Assembly (NCBI RefSeq): GCF_046546475.1
Contig: NZ_JBKGXS010000002.1
Location: forward strand, 62,001 to 126,000
From: Pseudonocardia phyllosphaerae
GTDB taxonomy: Bacteria; Actinomycetota; Actinomycetes; Mycobacteriales; Pseudonocardiaceae
Reading direction: 5' to 3'
DNA: 64,000 nt
The stretch's first letter is position 1. Each line of letters opens with the position of its first letter. The translations under genes were made by a program, and so were the position numbers. This document shows positions 8,677 to 18,400 of this stretch, one piece after another. The notes under the pieces are model-generated. The model saw nothing but the letters and a program-made list of their open reading frames with translations. It did not search any database and was not told the origin of the DNA.

Positions 8677-9276
8677 GTGCCGAAGGTCCTGGGGTCGCTC
8701 GCGACCCACCGTGAGCAGGTGCGTGAGCGCGTCTTCGCCGCGCTGCGCGCCCAGCTCTACGACCGCGGCTTCGACGCGCTGACGCTCTCGGGCGTCGCCG
8801 CGGCCGCCGGCGTCGGCCGGACCGCGATGTACAACCACTTCCCCGACCGCCAGTCGCTGCTCGTCGCGTTCGTCGAGGACGAGGCCGCCCGCTACGTCGC
8901 CGAGCTCGACGCCGCACTGGCCGCCGCGACGACCCCGGCCGGACGGCTGGCCGCGTTCGCCCGGTTGCAACTGCGCCGGCTGGCCGAGTTCCACCTCCCG
9001 CCCGGGCAGGCACTGGCCGGAGCGCTGGACCCACAGGCGTACCGCCGGATCGCCGCGCACGCCGACCCGATCGGCGACCGGCTCACCACGATCCTGCGCG
9101 ACGGCGCCGCCGACGGCTCCTTCGTCGACGACGACCCCGCGGTGCTGGCCGCGCTGGTCGCCGCGGCGCTGTCCACCCGCAAGGTCGTCGACGTCGCCCC
9201 GGACGGTCTGGAGGCCGCCGTCGGCACCGCGGTCCGGGCCGTGCTGCGCGCGGTCGGCGCAGACGTGCACAACTGA
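8677..9276 (+). CDS. TetR/AcrR family transcriptional regulator
   Basis: 199 residues. The N-terminal helix-turn-helix covers about residues 15-60, with TLSGVAAAAGVGRTAMYNHF and the family-typical DRQSLLVAF after it. The C-terminal ligand and dimer domain is Ala-rich. GTG start at 8677. The gene stands alone between peroxiredoxin and heme oxygenase, both on the same strand. Its target is unknown; autoregulation or control of a neighbour is the default expectation for the family. Confidence 0.9.
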   Translation: MPKVLGSLATHREQVRERVFAALRAQLYDRGFDALTLSGVAAAAGVGRTAMYNHFPDRQSLLVAFVEDEAARYVAELDAALAAATTPAGRLAAFARLQLRRLAEFHLPPGQALAGALDPQAYRRIAAHADPIGDRLTTILRDGAADGSFVDDDPAVLAALVAAALSTRKVVDVAPDGLEAAVGTAVRAVLRAVGADVHN

Positions 9277-9292
9277 GGCTGGCCTTACCCGC
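9274..9292 (+). promoter_or_regulatory. Possible DtxR/IdeR iron box upstream of heme oxygenase
   Basis: The stretch from the TetR stop codon onward (tgaggctggccttaccc) matches 11 of 19 positions of the DtxR/IdeR consensus ttaggttaggctaacctaa, with the inner tagg/ccta-like half-sites partly kept. It lies 70 bases before the heme oxygenase start. Corynebacterial hmuO is a classic DtxR-regulated gene, which raises the prior, but the match is weak. Confidence 0.3.
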
Positions 9293-9361
9293 GGCGAGGG
9301 CCTACAGTCGGATCTGACACGGCGTCATCTCCGGCGCCGGCACGCTCCGACGGGAGGACCG

Positions 9362-10021
9362 ATGGGCGCCACGACCCCGATCTCGGGCACGTTGTCCGCC
9401 GATCTCCGCACCGCCACCCGCGAGGTCCACGAGCGGGCCCACCACTCCGTCTACATGTCCGCGCTGGTCGACGGCTCGCTGCCACTCGACGCCTACACGC
9501 TGCTCGCCGAGCAGTACTCCGCGATCTACACCGCGCTGGAGGCCGCGTCGGACGCGATGGCCGGCGACCCGCTGGGCGGCCGGTTCGTGATCGACGAGCT
9601 GCGCCGCGTCCCCGCCCTGCACGACGACCTGGACGCCCTGGGCAGCGGCGTCCCGCGGATCCTGCCCGCGACCGACCGCTACGTCGCGCGGCTGCGCACC
9701 GCCGCGGCCGACCCGGAGCGCTACCTGGCCCACCACTACGTCCGCTACCTCGGTGACCTCGCCGGGGGCCAGGTCCTCTGCCGGCAGCTGAACAGCACCT
9801 ACGACCTGTCCGACGGCGGCGCCCGGTTCTACGACTTCACCGCGCTCGGCCCGGTCCCGCCGTTCCGCGCCCGCTACCGCGAGCTGATCGACACCGCGCC
9901 GTGGGCCCCTGGGGCCCGCGAGCGGATCATCGACGAGGCCGTGCACGCCTTCGAGCTCAACATCGCGGTGCTCGACGAGATGGCCACCGAGGTGGGCCTG
10001 GAGCAACCGCTGGCGTCGTGA
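9362..10021 (+). CDS. Heme oxygenase (biliverdin-producing)
   Basis: Opens the heme ring to biliverdin, iron and CO, normally for iron acquisition or heme detoxification. 219 residues. The proximal heme ligand is His23 in REVHERAHHS, and the distal helix signature LAHHYVRYLGDLAGGQ lies near residue 121. The ATG at 9362 follows gggagg. It resembles HmuO of corynebacteria. No heme uptake genes are adjacent. The next gene starts 26 bases later and might be co-transcribed. Confidence 0.93.
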   Translation: MGATTPISGTLSADLRTATREVHERAHHSVYMSALVDGSLPLDAYTLLAEQYSAIYTALEAASDAMAGDPLGGRFVIDELRRVPALHDDLDALGSGVPRILPATDRYVARLRTAAADPERYLAHHYVRYLGDLAGGQVLCRQLNSTYDLSDGGARFYDFTALGPVPPFRARYRELIDTAPWAPGARERIIDEAVHAFELNIAVLDEMATEVGLEQPLAS

Positions 10022-10047
10022 TCGTCGGCGGTTCCTAGACTGGGGCC

Positions 10048-11472
10048 GTGACCAGCGGTATCGATCCCGACGAGCTCGCGACGGCGTTGAAGGTCCTCGG
10101 CCAGGTCGACGAGCTCGACCCCGAGCACCCCGACGCCGTGGCCGTGCGCCGGGCGACCGCACGGATCTGGAAGTCGGTGCGGCTGCGCCGCCGCGCCGCG
10201 AAGCGGCAGCAGGAGCGCGACGCCGACGCCGCCGTCACCGCCGCGACAGCCACCGGCGCGACCGGGCGGATCGACGACGAGACCGCCGGGATCCCGCTGG
10301 TCTCCACCGCGCAGGGTGCCACCGCGGGCACCCTGAACCGGGCCCGCGGCTGCTACGTCTGCAAGGCCCGTTTCACCGTCGTCGATGCCTTCTACCACCA
10401 GCTCTGCCCGGACTGCGCGGCGTCGCACCACGCGCACCGCGACGCCCGCACCGACCTCACCGGGCGCCGCGCGCTGCTCACCGGCGGCCGCGCGAAGATC
10501 GGCATGTACATCGCGCTGCGGCTGCTGCGCGACGGCGCGCACCTCACGATCACCACCCGGTTCCCGCGGGACGCGGCCCGCCGGTTCGCCGCACTGCCCG
10601 ACTCCGCGGACTGGCTGCACCGGCTGCGCGTGATGGGCGTCGACCTGCGCGACCCGGCCCAGGTCGTCGCGCTGGCCGACGAGGTCGCCGCGGCAGGCCC
10701 GCTCGACATCCTGGTCAACAACGCCGCGCAGACCGTGCGCCGCTCCCCCGGTTCGTACTCCGCACTGGAGGCCGCCGAGGCCGAGCCGCTGCCCGCCGGG
10801 GAGCTGCCCGAGGTCGTCTCCTTCGCCGGGGTCACCGCACGCGAGCACCCGGCGCTGTTGCAGGGCAGCGGGATCCCCGGTGCCGGGGACCTCGCGGCGC
10901 TCGCGGTGACCGCGCGCTCGGCGTCGCCGGAGCGGATCGCGGCGGGGACCGCCGTCGACGCCGGCGGGCTGCTGCCCGACACCGCCGCCACCAACAGCTG
11001 GGTCGACAACGTCGAGCACGTCGACCCGCTGGAGCTGCTCGAGGTGCAGCTGTGCAACCAGACCGCGCCGTTCGTGCTGGTCTCGCGGCTGCGCCCGGCC
11101 ATGGCCGCGTCGGCGTTCCGCAACAAGTACGTGGTCAACGTGTCCGCGATGGAGGGTGTGTTCGGCCGCGGCTACAAGGGGCCCGGGCACCCGCACACCA
11201 ACATGGCCAAGGCCGCGCTGAACATGCTGACCCGCACCAGCGCCGGGGAGATGTTCACGGCCGACCGGATCCTGATGACCTCGGTCGACACCGGCTGGAT
11301 CACCGACGAGCGCCCGCACCCGACGAAGCTGCGCCTGGCCGAGGACGGCTTCCACGCCCCGCTCGACCTGTCCGACGGCGCCGCGCGGGTCTATCACCCG
11401 ATCGTCGCCGGTGAGGCCGGCGAGGACCTGCACGGGGTGTTCCTGAAGGACTACTGCGTGTCGTCCTGGTAA
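10048..11472 (+). CDS. SDR-fold protein with N-terminal zinc-ribbon-like insert
   Basis: 474 residues. An Arg-rich helical N-terminus is followed by CxxC-x14-CxxC (Cys102, 105, 120, 123) and a Rossmann domain from about residue 145 with the nucleotide motif TGGRAKIG and LVNNAAQT. The Ser region VNVSAMEG and the Lys (K388 in MAKAALNML) are present, but the residue four before that Lys is Thr384, not the catalytic Tyr. A long insert of about 90 residues separates NNAAQT from the VNVSAMEG strand. It may be an SDR that has lost or changed chemistry. It precedes recC by 59 bases. Confidence 0.82.
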   Translation: MTSGIDPDELATALKVLGQVDELDPEHPDAVAVRRATARIWKSVRLRRRAAKRQQERDADAAVTAATATGATGRIDDETAGIPLVSTAQGATAGTLNRARGCYVCKARFTVVDAFYHQLCPDCAASHHAHRDARTDLTGRRALLTGGRAKIGMYIALRLLRDGAHLTITTRFPRDAARRFAALPDSADWLHRLRVMGVDLRDPAQVVALADEVAAAGPLDILVNNAAQTVRRSPGSYSALEAAEAEPLPAGELPEVVSFAGVTAREHPALLQGSGIPGAGDLAALAVTARSASPERIAAGTAVDAGGLLPDTAATNSWVDNVEHVDPLELLEVQLCNQTAPFVLVSRLRPAMAASAFRNKYVVNVSAMEGVFGRGYKGPGHPHTNMAKAALNMLTRTSAGEMFTADRILMTSVDTGWITDERPHPTKLRLAEDGFHAPLDLSDGAARVYHPIVAGEAGEDLHGVFLKDYCVSSW

Positions 11473-11531
11473 GTCGTCCCGGTGACCGCCTGCCGTCGGA
11501 ACTGTCAGGGGTCGCCGATACCGTTCGACGC

Positions 11532-14500
11532 GTGCTGGAACTGCATCGCGCCGAACGCGCCGACACCCTCGTCGACGCGCTGGCCGGGGTGCTCGCGACC
11601 CCGCCGCAAGACCCGTTCGCGGCCGAGGTCGTCGCCGTCCCCGAGCGCGGGGTGGAGCGCTGGCTGGCCCAGCGGCTCTCGCACCGGCTCGGTGTGGGGT
11701 CCGGAGCCGGGTCCGGCGGGGTGTGTGCCAACGTGCTGTTCCCCTCCCCCGCGCAGCTGCTCGGCGAGATCGTCGACGCGGTCACCGGCACCGACCCCGA
11801 GACCGACCCGTGGGCGCCCGGGCGCGCGGTGTGGCCGCTGCTGGAGCTCGTCGATGAGGCCGTGACCTCCGGCGACGCCCGGTTCGCCGGTCCGGCCGCG
11901 CACCTGGAGCGCGGCGGCCACGGCCGCCGCTACGCACTCGCCCGCACCCTGGCGGGACTGTTCTCCGCCTACGCCGCGCAGCGCCCGGAGCTGTTGCGCG
12001 CGTGGGCATCCGGCGCCGGCTCCTCCCGGGACGCCGTCCCCGCGGACCTGGCCTGGCAGCCCGAGCTGTGGCGGCGGCTGCGGGCCCGGCTCGGCGTCCC
12101 CGGCCCGGTGGAGCGGCTCGACGACGCCGTCGCCGCCCTGCGCGCCGGCCCGCTCGTCCTGTCCGTGCCATCGGCCGGTGACGGACCGCTGCCGCAGCGG
12201 CTGTCACTGTTCGGCCCGACCCGGCTCGCCGCCGCGCACCTCGACGTCCTCGAGGCGCTCGGGGTGCACCGCGACGTGCACCTGTGGCTGCCCCACCCGT
12301 CGCCGGTGGTGTGGGACCGGGTGCGCCGCGACCTCCCGGCGAGCCCGCCGGAGCGGGCCGCGGACGGCAGCGCCCGGCTCGTCGCGAACCCGCTGCTGCG
12401 TTCGCTCGGCCGTGACGTCCGCGAGCTGGCGCTGCGGCTGCCACCGGCCGGGGACGGCGTCGTCGACACGCACCATTCGGCGCCGCCGGACCCGCCCGGT
12501 GAGCCGACCCTGCTCCGGCGTCTGCAGACCGCGCTGTGCGACGACACCGCCCCGCCCGAGCCCGATGCGCGGCCGCTGCTCGGCCCGGCGGACCGCTCGG
12601 TCGTGCTGCACTCCTGTCACGGCCCGGACCGGCAGGTCGAGGTACTGCGCGAGGCACTGCTCGGGCTGCTCGCCGCGGACCCGTCGCTGGAGCCGCGCGA
12701 CATCGTCGTCATGTGCCCGGACATCGAGGTGTTCGCACCGCTGATCACCGCTTCGTTCGGCCTGGCCCCGGAGCCGGGCGCGGGGCCCGAGGCAGGCCCG
12801 TCGCGCGAGGAGCTGCACCCCGGGCACCTGCTGCGGGTCCGGCTCGCCGACCGGGCGCTGCGCCAGGCGAACCCGCTGCTCGGCACGGTGTCGACGCTGC
12901 TGGAGCTGGCCGGGTCGCGCTGCTCGGCGTCGCAGGTGCTGGACCTGGCCGCGTCCGCGCCGGTGCGCCGCCGCTTCCGCTTCGACGACGACGCCCTGGA
13001 GCGGCTGTCCGAGCTGGTCACCGCCGCCGGGATCCGCTGGGGCCTCGACGCCGACCACCGCGCGCCGTACAAGCTGGGGTCGGTCGGGCAGAACACCTGG
13101 CGGGCGGGGCTGGACCGGATGCTGCTCGGCGTGGCGATGGCCGAGACGCCGGGCGACCCGGCCTGGCTGGGTGACGCGCTGCCGCTCGACGAGGTCGACT
13201 CCTCCGACGTCGACCTGGTGGGGCGGCTCGCCGAGCTCGTCGACCGGCTCGACACCGTGCTCGGCGCGCTGCGCGGCCCGCAGCCGCTGTCCGCGTGGGT
13301 CGCCGCCCTGGCCGAGGGGCTGTCCGCGCTCACCGACACCACGCCGTCGGAGGCGTGGCAGGCGAGCCAGGCGCGTGCCGAGCTGGCCGACGTCGAGCAC
13401 GACGCCGGGCCGCAGGCCGCCTCGGTGGACCTGGACCTGACCGACGTGCGCGGGCTGCTCGCCGAGCGGCTGCGCGGGCGTCCGAGCCGGGCGAACTTCC
13501 GCACCGGCACCCTCACCGTGGCCACCCTGGTCCCGATGCGCGCGGTGCCGCACAAGGTCGTGTGCCTGCTGGGCTGCGACGACGGCGTCTTCCCCCGCGC
13601 CGGCGCCCCGGACGGCGACGACGTGCTGGCCCGTGACCCGGTCGTCGGCGAGCGCGACCCGCGCGGGGAGGACCGCCAGCTGCTGCTCGACGCGGTGTGT
13701 TCGGCGACCGGGCACCTCGTCGTCGTCAGCTCCGGGGCCGACGAGCGCACCGGAGCCGCGCGACCGCCGTCGGTGCCGATCGGGGAGCTGTGCGACGCGA
13801 TCGACGCCACCGTGCGGACGACCTCCGGCGAGCCGGCGTCGCAGGTCCTGCGGGCGCGGCATCCGCTACAGCCCTTCGACCGGCGCAACTTCCTGCCCGG
13901 CGCCCTGCTGGCCGACGGCCCGTTCAGCTTCGACCGGGCCGCGCTGCGCGGCGCCGAGGCCGCCGCCGGGGAGCGGGTCGCGGTGCCGTTGTTCGGGCCG
14001 GAGCCGCTGCCCGCGGCCGAGCCGGAGCAGCTGGTCGACCTCGACGAGCTGGTCGCGTTCGCCGAGCACCCGGTTCGGGCGTTCCTGCGCCAGCGGGTGC
14101 GGGTGCTGCCACCGGACGAGGCCGACGAGCCCGACGACGCGCTGCCCGTCGAGCTGAACGGGCTCGACCGGTGGAAGATCGGCGACCGGCTGCTCACCGA
14201 CCGGATCGCCGGGGCCGCCCCGCAGACCGTCGCGCAGGCCGCGACGCTGCGCGGGGACCTGCCGCCCGGCGGGCTCGGGCACCGGGTGCTGTCCGAGGTC
14301 GGGCAGAACGTGGAACCCCTGGTCGCCGCGGCCGCCGCCGTGCGGAGCGGGGAGGCCGGGTCGCAGGACCTGCTCGCCCCGCTCGACGGCACCCCGATGG
14401 AGGGGGTGACCGTCGCGGGCACCGTCCCCGGGATCCACGGCGACACCGTCGTGCGCGTCGAGTACTCGCGGCTCAAGGCCAAGCACCGGCTGCGGGCGTG

Positions 14501-14939
14501 GGTGCAGCTGCTCGCGCTGACCGTCGCGCACCCGGACCGGCCGTGGACGGCGGTGACCGTCGGGCGCGGCTCCGGCGGCGTCGCCCGCTCCACGATCGGC
14601 CCGGTCGACCCGGCCGAGGCGCGCCGCGCGCTGGCCGACCTGGTCGCGCTGCGCGCCGAGGGGCTGCGCGAGGCGCTGCCGCTGCCCACCGACGCCGCCG
14701 CGACCTACGCCCGGCTGCGGGCGCGGGGTGTGCACCCGTCGAACGCGCTGGCCTCGGCCGACGCCGACTGGTCCCGCTTCGAACGCGACGAGCCCCCGCA
14801 CGTGTACGTGCGCGGCCCGAAGGCCCCGCTGCTGGTCCGCGACGAGCCCGGCGACGGCCCCGAACCGACCCGGTTCGGGGCACTCGCCGTACGGCTGTGG
14901 CGGGCGCTGCTCGACAACGAGAGGCAGGACGCGCCGTGA
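11532..14939 (+). CDS. recC: Exodeoxyribonuclease V gamma subunit RecC
   Basis: 1135-residue subunit of the RecBCD helicase-nuclease that processes double-strand ends for recombination; RecC splits the duplex and scans for Chi. The N-terminus (LHRAERADTLVDALAG, then ERGVERWLAQRL) and later VVMCPDIEVFAPLI and LLGCDDGVFPR are characteristic of RecC. A GTG start at 11532 follows a 59-base gap. Its last 4 bases overlap the recB start (GTGA), which indicates translational coupling in a recC-recB-recD operon. Confidence 0.93.
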   Translation: MLELHRAERADTLVDALAGVLATPPQDPFAAEVVAVPERGVERWLAQRLSHRLGVGSGAGSGGVCANVLFPSPAQLLGEIVDAVTGTDPETDPWAPGRAVWPLLELVDEAVTSGDARFAGPAAHLERGGHGRRYALARTLAGLFSAYAAQRPELLRAWASGAGSSRDAVPADLAWQPELWRRLRARLGVPGPVERLDDAVAALRAGPLVLSVPSAGDGPLPQRLSLFGPTRLAAAHLDVLEALGVHRDVHLWLPHPSPVVWDRVRRDLPASPPERAADGSARLVANPLLRSLGRDVRELALRLPPAGDGVVDTHHSAPPDPPGEPTLLRRLQTALCDDTAPPEPDARPLLGPADRSVVLHSCHGPDRQVEVLREALLGLLAADPSLEPRDIVVMCPDIEVFAPLITASFGLAPEPGAGPEAGPSREELHPGHLLRVRLADRALRQANPLLGTVSTLLELAGSRCSASQVLDLAASAPVRRRFRFDDDALERLSELVTAAGIRWGLDADHRAPYKLGSVGQNTWRAGLDRMLLGVAMAETPGDPAWLGDALPLDEVDSSDVDLVGRLAELVDRLDTVLGALRGPQPLSAWVAALAEGLSALTDTTPSEAWQASQARAELADVEHDAGPQAASVDLDLTDVRGLLAERLRGRPSRANFRTGTLTVATLVPMRAVPHKVVCLLGCDDGVFPRAGAPDGDDVLARDPVVGERDPRGEDRQLLLDAVCSATGHLVVVSSGADERTGAARPPSVPIGELCDAIDATVRTTSGEPASQVLRARHPLQPFDRRNFLPGALLADGPFSFDRAALRGAEAAAGERVAVPLFGPEPLPAAEPEQLVDLDELVAFAEHPVRAFLRQRVRVLPPDEADEPDDALPVELNGLDRWKIGDRLLTDRIAGAAPQTVAQAATLRGDLPPGGLGHRVLSEVGQNVEPLVAAAAAVRSGEAGSQDLLAPLDGTPMEGVTVAGTVPGIHGDTVVRVEYSRLKAKHRLRAWVQLLALTVAHPDRPWTAVTVGRGSGGVARSTIGPVDPAEARRALADLVALRAEGLREALPLPTDAAATYARLRARGVHPSNALASADADWSRFERDEPPHVYVRGPKAPLLVRDEPGDGPEPTRFGALAVRLWRALLDNERQDAP

Positions 14940-17900
14940 CCGCCACCCTGCAGGTCCCGCGGTTCACCGTCGACGGGCCGCTGCCGACCGGGACGACGGT
15001 GCTGGAGGCCAGCGCCGGCACCGGGAAGACGTACACGATCGCCGCGCTCGCGACCCGCTACGTCGCCGAGGGGATCGTCGGCCTGGACGGGCTGATGCTG
15101 GTCACGTTCGGCCGCGACGCCACCCAGGAGCTGCGCGAACGCGTCAGGGAGCGGCTCGTCGGCACCGAACGGGCACTCGGCGCGGTGCTGCGCACCGGCG
15201 TGGCACCCGACCCCGGTGACCGGGTCGTCGCGTACCTCGCCGACGCCGACCCGGCCGAGATCGAGGACCGTCGGGCCCGGCTCGCGGCGGCGGCCGCGTC
15301 GTTCGACTCGGCGACGATCGCGACCACCCACCAGTTCTGCAGCCAGATGCTCGCCGGCCTCGGGGTGGCCGCGGACAACGACCCGGACGCCGAGTTCGTC
15401 GAGCACGTCGACGACGTGGTCACCGAGGTCGTCGACGACTTCTACGTGCGCAAGTACGCCTCCCCCGCCGCCGGGCGGCCCGCGTTCACCCGCACCGAGG
15501 CCCTGGACCTGGCCCGGCGCGCCGTCGCCGACCCGCAGGCCGAGCTGGAGCCCCGCGACGCCGACCCGGGCTCCCCCGCCGCGACCCGCTACGGGTTCGC
15601 CACCGCCGTGCGCGCCGAGGTCGACGCCCGCAAGCGCCGGCTGCGGATCTACAGCTACGACGACATGCTCTCCCGGCTCGCCGCCGCACTGCGCGACCCG
15701 CAGCGCGGCCCGGCGGCGCGGGCGCGGCTGCGTGCCCGGTTCTCCGTCGTGCTCGTCGACGAGTTCCAGGACACCGACCCGCTGCAGTGGGAGATCCTGC
15801 GCCGTGCGTTCCACACCGAGGACCCCGGCCCGGGCGACCACCGTGCGCTGGTGCTGATCGGCGACCCGAAGCAGGCGATCTACGCGTTCCGCGGCGCCGA
15901 CGTGCACTCCTACCTCGCCGCCGCGCACGTCGCCGCGGAGAAGAAGACGCTGGAGACCAACCGGCGCTCCGACGCCGCGCTGCTCACCGCGCTGCAGGGC
16001 GTGTTCGACGGCGCCGCGCTCGGCGACCCCGGGATCGTCGTGCACCCGGTGGAGGCCCACCACGACACCCGCCGCCTGAGCTGCGCCGACGACGCACCGC
16101 TGCGGCTGCGGCTGGTCGACCGGGACCGGCTCGACCTCACCGGCCGCGGTCTCGGCCGGGCGCCGGGCGCCCGCGCCGTCGTCGCCGCCGACGTGGCCGC
16201 GGACCTGTCCCGGCTGCTCGACGGCACCGCGCAGTGGGACGGGGAACCGCTGCGGCCCGGGCAGGTCGCGGTGCTGGTGCGCACCAACGCCCAGGGTGTC
16301 CTGGTCCGTGACGCGTGCGCCGCCGCCGGGATCCCGGCCGTGCTCACCGGTTCCACCAGCGTGTTCACCACCCCGGCCGCACGGGACTGGCTGACCCTGC
16401 TCGAGGCCGTCGAGCAGCCGCAGCGGTCGCTGCGGCTGCGCTCGGCGGCGCTCACCCGATTCGTCGGGCGCACCGTCGCCGAGCTGTGCGGCGAGGGCGC
16501 GGAGGCCGTCGTCGACGAGCTGGGCGCGGACCTGCGGGCCTGGCACACCGTGCTCGCCGAGCGCGGTGTGGCCGCGATGCAGGAGGCCGTGTTCGCCCGG
16601 CACGACCCGGCCGGGCGGCTGTTGTCGCGACCCGACGGCGAGCGGGACCTCACCGACCTGCGCCACGTCGGGCAGGTGCTGCACGCGGCCGCGCTGGAGC
16701 GCCACCTCGGCCCGACCGCGCTCACCGAGTGGCTGCGGCACCGGATCGGCGAGGCCGGGCGGGACACCGCCGCCGAGCGCAGCCGGCGGCTGGAGTCCGA
16801 CGCCGACGCCGTCCAGATCGTCACCGTGCACCGGTCCAAGGGACTGGAGTTCCCGGTGGTGTACCTGCCGTTCGCGTGGGACCGGTGGGTGCCCGACCAG
16901 CCCGACCCGCTGCTCTACCACCGCGCCGTGCCGGGGACGACCGAGTCGCGGCGGCTGCTCGACGTCGGCGGCCCGACCGGCCCGGAGCGGGCCGACCGGA
17001 TCGCCGCACACCAGGCCGAGGAGGCCGGTGAGGACCTGCGGCTGCTCTACGTGGCGCTGACCCGGGCCTGCTCGCAGGTCGTCGCGTGGTGGGTGCCGGG
17101 CACGACGACGGCGACGTCGTCGCTGCACCGCATCCTGTTCGGCCGCCCCGGCCCCGGCCTGGAGCCGGACGCCCGGGTGAAGGTCCCCGGCGACGCGAAC
17201 GCCGCGGAGTACCTGCGCTCCACGCTCGGGTCGTCCGGGGTGGTCGTCGAGCCGCTGACCGACCGCGCCCCGGTGCGGACCGCCCCGGAGCCACCCGCGG
17301 GTGCGCCACGGGTCGCCGTGTTCGACCGGACGCTGGACACCGCGTGGCGCCGCACGTCCTACACCGCGCTGACCGCGTCCGCGCACGACGCACACCGGAC
17401 ACACACTGCCGAGTCGACCGGCGAGGAGCCCGGGGACGACGCACCCACGCCGGGCGTGCTGTCCGAGCCGGAGAGCGAGGGCGTCGTCGACGAGCCGGAC
17501 GCTCCCGCGGCCGGGACCGTCGACGCGACGCCCGCGCAGGCGCTGCCGTCGCCGATGGCGGACCTGCCGCCGGGTACCGGGTTCGGCACGCTGGTGCACG
17601 CGATCCTGGAGCACGTCGACACCACCGCCGCCCGCACCGGTGACGACGCGCTGCGCGCCGAGCTGGTCGCGCACACCGAGGCGGAGCTGCGCCGCCAGCC
17701 CGCCGACGTCGGCGCCGAGGAGCTGGCCGACGCGCTGATCCCGGTCCTGCGCACCCCGCTCGGTCCGCTCGCCGACGGGCTCGCGCTGGCCGACGTCGCC
17801 CCGGCCGACCGGCTCTCCGAGCTGGACTTCGAGCTGCCCCTCGGTGGTGGCGACGACCCGGCCGCGCGGGTGCTCACGCTCTCCGCCGTCGCCGAAGCGC

Positions 17901-18400
17901 TGCGCCGCCACCTCGGTCCCGGCGACGTCCTGCACGACTACGCCGAGCACCTCGCCTCCCCCGAGCTGGCCGGGCAGCCGCTGCGCGGCTACCTCACCGG
18001 CTCGATCGACTCGGTGCTGCGCATCGGCGGCCGCTACCTGGTCGTCGACTACAAGACGAACTGGCTGGGCCCGTACGGACCGGCCGGGCGCGAGCCACTC
18101 ACCTCGGCGCACTACACGTCGTCGGCGCTGGTCACAGCCATGGTCGACGCGCACTACCCGCTACAGGCGCTGCTCTACGCCGTCGCGCTGCACCGCTACC
18201 TGCGCTGGCGGGTCCCCGGCTACGACCCGGACACCCACCTGGGCGGAGTCGGCTACCTGTTCCTGCGCGGCATGTGCGGGCCGGCCACCCCGGTCACCGG
18301 GGACGGCCCGCTCGCCGCGCCCTGCGGGGTGTTCGCATGGCGGCCGCCCACGGCGCTGGTGAGCGAGCTGTCGGACCTGCTGGACGGAGACGACGCGTGA
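14936..18400 (+). CDS. recB: Exodeoxyribonuclease V beta subunit RecB
   Basis: 1154-residue 3'-to-5' helicase and nuclease. Motif I is EASAGTGKTYT near residue 25, motif II LVDEFQDTDPLQ near 274, the QAIYAFRGAD motif follows, and motif V/VI region HRSKGLEFPVVYLP near 633. The C-terminal nuclease domain has GSIDSVLR and VVDYKTNW (near 1037), giving the Asp-Asp-Lys metal site of RecB. The start is the GTG overlapping the recC stop; the frame is open for 1.2 kb upstream but only as a shadow of recC. Ends in a 4-base overlap with recD. Confidence 0.95.
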   Translation: MTATLQVPRFTVDGPLPTGTTVLEASAGTGKTYTIAALATRYVAEGIVGLDGLMLVTFGRDATQELRERVRERLVGTERALGAVLRTGVAPDPGDRVVAYLADADPAEIEDRRARLAAAAASFDSATIATTHQFCSQMLAGLGVAADNDPDAEFVEHVDDVVTEVVDDFYVRKYASPAAGRPAFTRTEALDLARRAVADPQAELEPRDADPGSPAATRYGFATAVRAEVDARKRRLRIYSYDDMLSRLAAALRDPQRGPAARARLRARFSVVLVDEFQDTDPLQWEILRRAFHTEDPGPGDHRALVLIGDPKQAIYAFRGADVHSYLAAAHVAAEKKTLETNRRSDAALLTALQGVFDGAALGDPGIVVHPVEAHHDTRRLSCADDAPLRLRLVDRDRLDLTGRGLGRAPGARAVVAADVAADLSRLLDGTAQWDGEPLRPGQVAVLVRTNAQGVLVRDACAAAGIPAVLTGSTSVFTTPAARDWLTLLEAVEQPQRSLRLRSAALTRFVGRTVAELCGEGAEAVVDELGADLRAWHTVLAERGVAAMQEAVFARHDPAGRLLSRPDGERDLTDLRHVGQVLHAAALERHLGPTALTEWLRHRIGEAGRDTAAERSRRLESDADAVQIVTVHRSKGLEFPVVYLPFAWDRWVPDQPDPLLYHRAVPGTTESRRLLDVGGPTGPERADRIAAHQAEEAGEDLRLLYVALTRACSQVVAWWVPGTTTATSSLHRILFGRPGPGLEPDARVKVPGDANAAEYLRSTLGSSGVVVEPLTDRAPVRTAPEPPAGAPRVAVFDRTLDTAWRRTSYTALTASAHDAHRTHTAESTGEEPGDDAPTPGVLSEPESEGVVDEPDAPAAGTVDATPAQALPSPMADLPPGTGFGTLVHAILEHVDTTAARTGDDALRAELVAHTEAELRRQPADVGAEELADALIPVLRTPLGPLADGLALADVAPADRLSELDFELPLGGGDDPAARVLTLSAVAEALRRHLGPGDVLHDYAEHLASPELAGQPLRGYLTGSIDSVLRIGGRYLVVDYKTNWLGPYGPAGREPLTSAHYTSSALVTAMVDAHYPLQALLYAVALHRYLRWRVPGYDPDTHLGGVGYLFLRGMCGPATPVTGDGPLAAPCGVFAWRPPTALVSELSDLLDGDDA

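Noticed and set aside
13697..14935. Possible 413-residue N-terminal extension of RecB
   Set aside because: This part is recC read in another frame. The GTG at 14936 overlaps the recC stop and places the Walker A motif at the normal distance.
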